Source of the DNA: HGM04593 sp045654885
Lineage (GTDB): Bacteria > Bacteroidota > Bacteroidia > Bacteroidales > Bacteroidaceae
Direction of reading: 5' to 3'
Length of the DNA: 19,406 bases
Assembly (NCBI GenBank): GCA_045654885.1
Contig: JAZOOF010000030.1
Span: 1-19,406 of the forward strand
Below are positions 14,051 to 19,406 of this stretch, in pieces; the stretch's first letter is position 1; the number at the start of each line of letters is the position of its first letter. The translations under genes and the position numbers were made by a program. The notes under the pieces are model-generated. The model was not told where the DNA came from. It did not search any database and was given only the letters and a program-made list of their open reading frames with translations.

Positions 14051-14335
14051 TATATTTGTATCGTACACGCAAATAGTGTGTGCTGACATATTTTAGAAAG
14101 CGCATTTTCGCTTTGTTCCGACTGCGTAAAATTGGACACTTTACAAGTAATAGACGGAATGATGTGGAAGGACGCTCTCTTGGTTTGTATTTGCATTTCT
14201 CGAAATACATTCCAAGTGGGGCTGTCGTTCTTGTTATTCATTTATTACAGGGAGTCCAACCCTACGCAGTTGAAATAATGAGAATGTTGGCTCCACTTTC
14301 TTCTTGTGTACTAAATGCCTTAATCGCACCATAGA
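14051..14335 (+). repeat. dispersed element with promoter ahead of the acyltransferase gene
   Basis: Starts with a perfect -7 box TATATTTG (14051-14058) and contains a small hairpin AAAGCG/CGCTTT near 14097-14114. Both strands hold short open frames (leftward 14008-14241 and 14019-14210) whose conceptual products I remember as recurring in many Bacteroidota genomes, a pattern typical of a repeated non-coding element rather than a protein. No gene is visible from 13890 to 14365. It could serve as a long leader for the next gene. Confidence 0.4.
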
Positions 14336-14365
14336 GCCATTGGTGGAATACCGTTTAATATTATT

Positions 14366-15325
14366 ATGGCTAACAAGGATTATTGCATTTCTTTAATTAG
14401 ATTATTGTCAATGTTTTTAATTATAACGTGTCACATTTTTCAATACTATGATAATGGTCTCGCGTGGGTGCTGAATGTTGGAGTGCAGATATTTCTTATT
14501 ATAAGCGGTTATCTTTATGGTTTAAGGAAAATAGATGGAATCTTTCAGTTTCTATATAAACAATTCAAGAAAATTCTTGTTCCATATTGGATTTTTTTAC
14601 TTATTGCTGCAGTTTTGTATTATATATTTTATCCTGAAAATATTAGTGTCAAGATTTTTGCAAAATCGTTACTCACAATAGGTACAATAAAAGGAATTGG
14701 ACACCTATGGTTTATAAGATATATATTGTTATGTTACTGCCTTCTTCCTTTGTTGAATGTTATTCGGGATAAAATCAATGGTGGTGCCACAATGGTTATT
14801 GCGTCGCTTCTGACAATGCTTTTTATTCAAGTTTTCTTTTATCAGATACCTTTATTTAATGGCGGATTTATAAATTGTTTTGTTTTTGGATATTTCTTAC
14901 GCAATTGTGAAAAGATATTGGACAAGAAACCTTTAAATATAATTTTTGTGGTTGTGATTTTGGTCACAATTGTAATAAACGTTGTTCGGTTAATAAATAT
15001 TTATGATGGTACAGCAATTGAGGATGATATGTTCAATAAGTATGCTCATTTACTATTTGGCGCATCATTATTTGTTCTGTTGCATAAAGTGAGTGTTAAG
15101 AATAATAACAAAATTTTTATGCTATCTGATAAATATTCATATCACATATATATAGTTCATCAGTTATTTATTCTCTCTCCATTTACAGTCCTGACATTAA
15201 CAGGTATAAAGGTTCTTGATATACTACTGGTATATGTTGTCACCTGTTTGTTTGGATATATTTTGTATGTCGTATCTGATTGTGTCCATGATATGATATT
15301 TACTAAACCAAAGATTATAAATTGA
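14366..15325 (+). CDS. acyltransferase-3 family membrane protein
   Basis: This 319-residue integral membrane protein has about ten hydrophobic segments and fits the acyltransferase-3 family, which adds acetyl or other acyl groups to sugars of lipopolysaccharide, capsule or other surface glycans. The N-terminus has the usual start of the family: Arg12 in SLIRLLSMFLII followed by the conserved His23 in TCHIF, then VQIFLIISGYLYGLR; later PYWIFLL and GHLWFIRYILLCYCLLPLL match the family pattern. No sugar substrate can be inferred because there are no glycan genes beside it. The gene is strongly A+T-rich compared with the dcp and AlaX genes and may have been acquired. Confidence 0.85.
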   Translation: MANKDYCISLIRLLSMFLIITCHIFQYYDNGLAWVLNVGVQIFLIISGYLYGLRKIDGIFQFLYKQFKKILVPYWIFLLIAAVLYYIFYPENISVKIFAKSLLTIGTIKGIGHLWFIRYILLCYCLLPLLNVIRDKINGGATMVIASLLTMLFIQVFFYQIPLFNGGFINCFVFGYFLRNCEKILDKKPLNIIFVVVILVTIVINVVRLINIYDGTAIEDDMFNKYAHLLFGASLFVLLHKVSVKNNNKIFMLSDKYSYHIYIVHQLFILSPFTVLTLTGIKVLDILLVYVVTCLFGYILYVVSDCVHDMIFTKPKIIN

Positions 15326-15456
15326 TTTTGACGGAATTATTGTGATGTCAATAGATTTATAATACGTCAATTCTCTGTTATGCAGGGGGGGATTTTGTCT
15401 TGCTTTCTGCGAGGTGTGCGTAACTAATGTTATATAGGAATTTCACTATAATTCAC

Positions 15457-15487
15457 AAATGGTGTGCAAAATTTTCGCACACCATTT
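15457..15487. terminator. bidirectional terminator after the acyltransferase gene
   Basis: An 11-bp stem AAATGGTGTGC (15457-15467) and GCACACCATTT (15477-15487) around a 9-nt loop, with T-rich sequence after it on the plus strand. The rest of the gap 15326-15555 shows no gene. Confidence 0.75.
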
Positions 15488-15555
15488 TCCTTTCAATGCC
15501 CATAAACGCCGGCTCTTTTCGTATATATTATAGAGAACCTGAAATTTTGTAATAT

Positions 15556-15876
15556 ATGGAAAAGAGAGAAACGGAGCTGTGTGGGCAGGAGCAGTATTGT
15601 TCTATTGAAGATGAATTGCAACTTATAAAAGATATAAAATTGGGCGGGATTGAAAGAAAAACTGCAATTGAAAAACTTTCCCATTCAAAATTACGCTTTG
15701 TAACGGCTGTTGCGAAAATATTCAAAGGGTATGGCTTGTCTATGGAAGAACTTATAAGCGCAGGTAATGAAGGATTGGCATCTGCTGCTGAAAATTATGA
15801 CGAGACACGTGGCTTTAGTTTTATGAGCTATGCAGTGTGGTGGATAAGGAAAAGCATTATGCAGAAGATACAATAG
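15556..15876 (+). CDS. truncated sigma-70 family factor, region 2 only
   Basis: The 106-residue product matches the N-terminal half of RpoD-type sigma factors. Residues about 16-45 look like region 1.2 (SIEDELQLIKDIKLGG) and residues 48-106 are region 2: KLRFVTAVAKIF, SMEELISAGNEGL, YDETRGFSFMSYAVWWIRKSI. The last part is the -10 recognition and melting helix. The frame stops right after it (MQKIQ-stop), so regions 3 and 4, which bind the -35 element, are absent; Bacteroidota RpoD is nearly three times as long. The downstream bases in other frames do not continue the family. It may be a gene fragment, or a short expressed protein that competes for core polymerase. Confidence 0.7.
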   Translation: MEKRETELCGQEQYCSIEDELQLIKDIKLGGIERKTAIEKLSHSKLRFVTAVAKIFKGYGLSMEELISAGNEGLASAAENYDETRGFSFMSYAVWWIRKSIMQKIQ

Positions 15877-15913
15877 AGATATCCGCCAAGAAAAAGCTAC
15901 GCAATAGTGCATA

Positions 15914-16106
15914 TTATCGATGCATTGTAGCGTGGTTTCTTGTTGGTGATGTGTCAAACTCTCCGTTATGCATAGGCGGGTACTCCGCGTTGCCTTCGGC
16001 GAACTTGCTGTCGCTCGGCATAATACAAGTACGCTTATCTTCTGCACTCGCTGAACCGCAACTTTGTTTATGTTCGTTGAGTTGGGGTGTCTCGGTTGTC
16101 ATTGGT
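15914..16106 (-). pseudogene. rearranged copy of the 5' end of the AlaX gene
   Basis: Read leftward from 16106, the sequence repeats the start region of the AlaX-type gene: about 35 bp across the ATG (MTTETPQLN-H), then about 80 bp of unrelated sequence, then the exact 20-bp block around 15968-15988 coding AEYPPMH. The open frame runs 62 residues from the ATG at 16102 and stops at 15914, without the editing domain beyond the first His. The ATG overlaps the stop of the LRR gene by 4 bp (ATGA). Confidence 0.65.
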
Positions 16107-17247
16107 TCTGTTGGTTTATAAGTTTCTCTACAATATTGAATTTGCCAAGTGCAGGATGATTGCGGTATGCTGCAATCTCTCCTTGTGGAATGTAGAGGGT
16201 ACATTCTTGCGGCTCAATGCCGTCGAATGCATTGTCGTCAATGGTGCATTGTTCTATGTCAACAAATTTAAAGTGTATCTCTCGTAGCGAGGTGCAACCG
16301 TCAAAGGCATTGTGTGCTATGGTCTCTACGCATCTGGGGATGTCGATACTATTCATAGCCTTGCATCCAGCGAATGCGGACTCCCCAATGCTCTCCACGC
16401 CGCGGGGGATGTTTGTCTCTACGAGTGATGAACAGCCGTGCAAAAGGTAGTTGGCTATGTACTTTATCCCGGGTGGTATGTGCAGTGCTCTCAATGACGC
16501 GCAGTCGTAGAATGCCATTTCACCTATTGACCTTAAGCTGCATGGGAGATTAATCTCGCGCAGTGCCGTGCAGCAGAAGAATGCGCTGCCGCCAATGTGT
16601 TCGGTACCTTCGTGCAGTGTAACATCCTCAAGGGCGGCGCACCAACAGAATGCACTGTCTCCAATGGTTGCTGTGCTGCCTGGGATGTCAATGCTCTTAA
16701 GGCAGGTGCAGTTGCAGAAGGCATAGCTGCCAATCTCCGTCACTCCGCGTGGTATGTTTATGCTTTGCAGCGATGTACATTCGCTGAATGCCGATTCGCC
16801 AATGGTTGTTATGCTCTGCGGTAACTCAATCTCTTTGAGCGATGTGCAGTACAGGAATGTGTAAGGTGCAATCTCGGTTATATTTGCGGGCAGTTCAACG
16901 CTCTCCAATGCATCGCAAAGGGCAAAAGCATAATTGTCTATCATACTCACACTGCCTGGGATTCTTATACTTTTCATGGATTTGCATCCCTTGAATGCCT
17001 CGAAGCCTATGGCGGCGATGCTCTCCGGGAGAATAACCTCCTTCAATGCCGAACAGCCAAGGAAAGCACATTGGCCAATGGATGTAACCCCGTGGGGTAT
17101 TGTAATCCTCTCCAGCAAGTCGCAGCTGTGGAACGCGTAACTTCCTATGGTGCAGACACCATTCGGGATGCTACATTCCGTTATCTCAAGGTCAAGGAGT
17201 ACTACTAGTTCCTTGCCGTCATCGCTGAGCCTGAATGGTGTTGTCAT
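16099..17247 (-). CDS. BspA-type leucine-rich repeat protein without signal peptide
   Basis: This 382-residue protein is almost all leucine-rich repeats of the LRR_5/BspA type: about 13 copies of a 23-residue unit with pattern IP-G-T-IG--AF--C--L--I, starting near residue 26. It ends with the usual cap CTLYIPQGEIAAYRNHPALG and a short NQQNQ tail. Such proteins bind other proteins or surfaces. Unlike most BspA proteins it has no signal peptide (it begins MTTPFRLSDDGKELVVLL), so it may work in the cytoplasm. It starts within the stop of the upstream 116-residue gene (ATGA overlap), so the two are translationally coupled. Its last codons and stop lie at the edge of the AlaX fragment, so the original C-terminus may have been changed. 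Confidence 0.85.
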   Translation of the reverse strand: MTTPFRLSDDGKELVVLLDLEITECSIPNGVCTIGSYAFHSCDLLERITIPHGVTSIGQCAFLGCSALKEVILPESIAAIGFEAFKGCKSMKSIRIPGSVSMIDNYAFALCDALESVELPANITEIAPYTFLYCTSLKEIELPQSITTIGESAFSECTSLQSINIPRGVTEIGSYAFCNCTCLKSIDIPGSTATIGDSAFCWCAALEDVTLHEGTEHIGGSAFFCCTALREINLPCSLRSIGEMAFYDCASLRALHIPPGIKYIANYLLHGCSSLVETNIPRGVESIGESAFAGCKAMNSIDIPRCVETIAHNAFDGCTSLREIHFKFVDIEQCTIDDNAFDGIEPQECTLYIPQGEIAAYRNHPALGKFNIVEKLINQQNQ

Positions 17248-17594
17248 ATACGTCTCTCTCTTAAATTGAACCTTGCACCGCAGTCAAGGATAAACTCCAA
17301 AGCCTCCTGGAAAACACTTTCGGCATGTGAGACCGTGCTGTCGTATGAAATCCCGCACACCTCGTACACCTTGTTTGGCAACTCCTCAACCTTGATGTTC
17401 AAGTGCCTTGCCATGTCAATGGTTTCGTCTCTGTCTACAACAGCCTGCTTGCAGAAACTGTTGCTGCGGTGCCTGTCATCATCTAAACGGAACTCAATGA
17501 CAAACTCCCTGAAATCATTTATCATGGCATATACCGCTGCTTCCACCGGCATGTCGGCATCGGTGATAATCAATGTCTTTTCAATATTGCTCAT
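17244..17594 (-). CDS. hypothetical protein coupled to the LRR gene
   Basis: This 116-residue protein is soluble and not recognised. It starts MSNIEKTLIITDADMPVE and has an Arg/Asp-rich middle (FRLDDDRHRSNSF), a segment AVVDRDETIDMARHLNIKVEELP, and an end with Cys and Arg (ILDCGARFNLRERRI). I chose the ATG at 17594 because a good promoter lies just upstream; the longer open frame to 17882 runs into the promoter of the divergent gene crcB. Its stop overlaps the start of the LRR gene by 4 bp, so the two products probably act together. Confidence 0.7.
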   Translation of the reverse strand: MSNIEKTLIITDADMPVEAAVYAMINDFREFVIEFRLDDDRHRSNSFCKQAVVDRDETIDMARHLNIKVEELPNKVYEVCGISYDSTVSHAESVFQEALEFILDCGARFNLRERRI

Positions 17595-17613
17595 AATGGA
17601 ATTTTGTGTATTG

Positions 17614-17643
17614 CAAAGATAACCATTATATTCATAGTCGCAA
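17614..17643 (-). promoter_or_regulatory. promoter of the LRR operon
   Basis: Read leftward: TTG at 17641-17643, 19 bp, TATCTTTG at 17614-17621 (full match to TAnnTTTG). Predicted leader about 15-20 nt. It sits back to back with the crcB promoter. Confidence 0.7.
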
Positions 17644-17645
17644 TG

Positions 17646-17676
17646 TTGCCAAAACAGATTGTTGTTCGTATTTTTG
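17646..17676 (+). promoter_or_regulatory. promoter of crcB
   Basis: TTG at 17646-17648, 20 bp, TATTTTTG at 17669-17676. Its TTG box is only two bases from that of the leftward promoter (CAATGTTG), so the two polymerases cannot bind at once. No fluoride riboswitch is visible in the short leader. Confidence 0.7.
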
Positions 17677-17704
17677 TAGCGTATAGAAGATTTTACGACT
17701 AAAA

Positions 17705-18067
17705 ATGATAAAGAACCTATTACTTGTGGGCGCGGGTGGTGCGCTGGGCAGCATTGCGCGCTATGCTGTGTCGTTGCTTTTTGCCCATTTTGCAATATGC
17801 AGCCATTGGGCAACGCTGGTGGTAAACGTTGTCGGCTCGTTCTTGATAGGCCTTGCAATCCCCTTGCTTTCGGGTGGCGCACACCTCATTGCCGTGGTGG
17901 GTTTCTGCGGTGGTTTCACCACTTTCTCCACCTTCTCCTCACAGGCAGTGCAGCTGTTCCAGGCCGGCGAGAGACTTACTGCAGCAGCCTATGTTGCGGT
18001 GTCGCTTGTCGTTTCAATAGCGATGGTGCTGCTGGGAATGTATGTTGCAGGGAGGTACGTGAAATGA
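17705..18067 (+). CDS. crcB: fluoride channel CrcB/Fluc
   Basis: This 120-residue, four-helix membrane protein is of the CrcB/Fluc family, a dual-topology dimer that exports fluoride down its gradient and protects enzymes such as enolase. The family marks are GGALGSIARY at 11-20, Asn41 in VVNVVGSF, and GFCGGFTTFSTFS at 66-78 with the pore phenylalanines Phe71 and Phe74. Length is normal. It is a single gene with its own promoter, followed by a nested inverted repeat. Confidence 0.93.
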   Translation: MIKNLLLVGAGGALGSIARYAVSLLFAHFAICSHWATLVVNVVGSFLIGLAIPLLSGGAHLIAVVGFCGGFTTFSTFSSQAVQLFQAGERLTAAAYVAVSLVVSIAMVLLGMYVAGRYVK

Positions 18068-18080
18068 AAATTGTAAAGAA

Positions 18081-18186
18081 AATGAGGATGACTCAAAAGT
18101 CATTTTGTAAAGAGAGCAACCCCAGCCAGAACATACTCTGGTTGGGGTTGCTAGTTCTAAAAGTGGGCTTTTGAGTCATCCTCATT
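18081..18186. repeat. 106-bp nested inverted repeat, MITE-like
   Basis: Outer arms are perfect 19-bp inverted repeats (18081-18099, AATGAGGATGACTCAAAAG, and 18168-18186). Inside is a second pair of 16 bp (18115-18130 and 18137-18152, core GCAACCCCAGCC) with one mismatch. It could form a long cruciform or RNA hairpin, and it is the only structure between crcB and the next, convergent gene, so it may also end both transcripts. Ends and size fit a non-autonomous mobile element, but there is no obvious target duplication. Confidence 0.7.
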
Positions 18187-18206
18187 ATGTACGGAACGCA
18201 GCACTG

Positions 18207-18995
18207 TCACTCCTTTGCCAACTCTTTGAATTCAAATCCGCAGGTTCTGATGTGGCTGTTATTCGCATCAGCAAATATATATTCTATTTTTATGTTTGCG
18301 GCTTTGAAGAACTCGTTCGAATCGACCTCGGCCATTGCACACTTGAATACTACATCATAGTACAATTCAGTTTTCTTCTCATCTACAAAATCCTCTACAA
18401 TCTGCTTCAGGTAATTCTCTTCGAAATCTTTTTTGTCGACATTCAATTGGAATATTAAGGTGTATGCTGCTTCGGACAACTTTATTTCCTTTAGAGTTGT
18501 AATCTCGTCAAAACTGATAGGGGTATTTTTGCTCATCTTTTCAAATTCCTTGTTCAGCGCGGATTTGAAATCCCGGATGTTTTTTGACAACTGCATATCT
18601 TTGCTGTTTTCCGCATTTTCGCTTCCGTGGCTGGCGGTTATGGCACTGCTTTCAGTCTCTTTGGGAGCGGGAACCAAAGTGGTTGTCACAGCGCTGTTCT
18701 TTTGAACTATCTTCAACACAATGTTTGCTCCAAGCATTACGCCACCCAATGCCACCAGAACAATGGGGATAGCCTTGGAAAAACTCTTTTCTTTATGCAG
18801 AATTCTTTTTGCTAATGCCTTTCTTGTGAACATAGCAAGTCCAACAGAGAGTATCCACACCTCAGGTATTATGGCTGCAACACCCAGAGCATATGGCCCC
18901 TCAATTGTTCCAATGATAATTAGCGTAGCGGCCAACAGAAGATGAATAACTAGCCACGCAAAGAATAACGTAGAATAATAGACGACATTTTTCAT
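18207..18995 (-). CDS. membrane-anchored hypothetical protein
   Basis: I start this 262-residue protein at 18995 (MKNVVYYSTLFFAWL); the longer open frame upstream crosses a structured RNA. It has three predicted membrane segments: about residues 4-31, 35-56 and 75-97 (IPIVLVALGGVMLGANIVLKIV), with a basic cytoplasmic loop in between. A Ser/Thr/Glu-rich linker (100-130) leads to a soluble C-terminal domain with alternating charged helices and strands (LKEIKLSEAAYTLIFQLNVDKKDFEENYLKQIVEDFV). No family is recognised. It is convergent with crcB. Its transcript may start at or within the RNA gene upstream. Confidence 0.7.
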   Translation of the reverse strand: MKNVVYYSTLFFAWLVIHLLLAATLIIIGTIEGPYALGVAAIIPEVWILSVGLAMFTRKALAKRILHKEKSFSKAIPIVLVALGGVMLGANIVLKIVQKNSAVTTTLVPAPKETESSAITASHGSENAENSKDMQLSKNIRDFKSALNKEFEKMSKNTPISFDEITTLKEIKLSEAAYTLIFQLNVDKKDFEENYLKQIVEDFVDEKKTELYYDVVFKCAMAEVDSNEFFKAANIKIEYIFADANNSHIRTCGFEFKELAKE

Positions 18996-19056
18996 AATTC
19001 TCTTTTTTATAGTTATAAGTTGCTTTTCTTTTAATGGAGGAACTTTGCCTAAACTA

Positions 19057-19246
19057 TAAAAAGAAAGCGCAGACCCTCGCCATACGCTCTCGGGCTCACC
19101 ACAAGCCATAGTTCTATATGTGAAAGTCTGCACTGAAAGTGCATACCCTCAATAGAACTATTGTTTTGCTCGCAGTGTTTCGAGGTGGTGATTCGAGAGC
19201 GATTGAGCAAATTATGTAAATGTCTTGTATTCTGCAACTGCCGAAT
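19057..19246 (-). ncRNA. rod-shaped structured RNA, 6S-like candidate
   Basis: Read leftward, four nested helices form one long rod: 8 bp (19085-19092 with 19194-19201), 7 bp (19096-19102 with 19185-19191), 10 bp (19108-19117 with 19152-19161) and a 6-bp hairpin (19129-19134 with 19138-19143). One side of the bubble between helices two and three carries a 4-bp hairpin (19169-19172 with 19181-19184). A separate 6-bp hairpin (GTATTC/GAATAC) lies near the 5' end. A rod with a central bubble and a small side hairpin is the plan of 6S RNA, which binds RNA polymerase. Ends are estimates; no Rfam check was possible. Confidence 0.5.
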
Positions 19247-19252
19247 ACATTG

Positions 19253-19260
19253 CGAAGATA
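19253..19260 (-). promoter_or_regulatory. -7 box of the structured RNA
   Basis: Read leftward, TATCTTCG, the same variant box as upstream of the first dcp-like gene and the RidA-like gene, places the transcript start near 19246, just before the first hairpin of the RNA. No clear TTG box at the expected distance. Bases 19261-19406 show no gene. Confidence 0.45.
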
Positions 19261-19406
19261 GGCTAATCTCAATATAAAAATCTCACATAAATAACTGAAA
19301 ACGCTGAACTTCAATAGGATTTGAGAGTAATAACCTTAAAACAGTCCTGTTTTTGGCATTAAATTATCATCGAAAAAATGTCGAAATGGGATAAATCATT
19401 TCCTAA

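Noticed and set aside
14008..14241. Leftward 77-codon open frame in the dispersed element
   Set aside because: Crosses the -7 box, has no domain, and overlaps a second leftward frame of equal quality; more likely a non-coding repeat.
17677..17704. Fluoride riboswitch before crcB
   Set aside because: The leader is under 30 nt and lacks the riboswitch consensus; only a promoter is visible.
17244..17882. Longer 212-codon version of the gene before the LRR protein
   Set aside because: The extra 96 residues run through both promoters and into crcB; the ATG at 17594 has a promoter just ahead.
18996..19133. 46-residue N-terminal extension of the membrane protein
   Set aside because: It reads through the 3' part of the structured RNA and hides the natural hydrophobic start at 18995.

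Overview
The window looks like a chromosomal segment from a member of the Bacteroidota, most likely a gut-type Bacteroidales. The reasons are the promoter style (a TTG box, 19-20 bp, then a TAnnTTTG-like -7 box, seen upstream of many genes and without a strong Shine-Dalgarno), the two lipoprotein M3 peptidases, the DUF2582-type winged-helix protein, the 23-residue BspA-type leucine-rich repeats, and many short dispersed intergenic repeats of a kind common in this phylum. No rRNA, tRNA, CRISPR array or complete insertion sequence was found.

Left block (1-4533): a gene-free, repeat-like edge, a perfect 42-bp palindromic terminator, then four leftward genes: a small winged-helix protein, a C_GCAxxG_C_C family protein, a Dcp-like M3 peptidase lipoprotein and a small heat-shock protein with an unusual cysteine-rich insertion. 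These genes are G+C-rich and look like housekeeping DNA.

Central island (4534-9834): A+T-richer, transcribed rightward, and the most interesting part of the window. Two proteins share an almost identical N-terminal module of about 65 residues followed by one or two 56-residue linker repeats, but carry unrelated C-termini. One is a GH108-type muramidase; the other is an unrecognised domain with a degenerate zinc-protease-like motif. Each is followed by a gene for a small exported protein, so the arrangement reads as two effector-immunity pairs with periplasmic targets. A third, two-domain immunity-like gene has its own copy of the island promoter and, just upstream, the last ten codons of a lost effector gene, so it looks like an orphan immunity cassette made by deletion. 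A 125-bp MITE separates the first effector from its partner. No secretion machinery is present, so the delivery route is unknown.

Right block (9835-19406): a second Dcp-like lipoprotein, a two-domain RidA/YjgF-like protein and an AlaX-type editing protein, all leftward; a dispersed element with a promoter; an acyltransferase-3 membrane protein and a truncated sigma-70 factor that stops after region 2 (rightward); then leftward a signal-less BspA-type LRR protein coupled to an unknown 116-residue protein. The LRR gene ends inside a rearranged copy of the AlaX gene's 5' end. Back-to-back promoters lead to the fluoride channel gene crcB/fluC. A 106-bp nested inverted repeat, an unknown membrane-anchored protein and a rod-shaped structured RNA (6S-like candidate) close the window.
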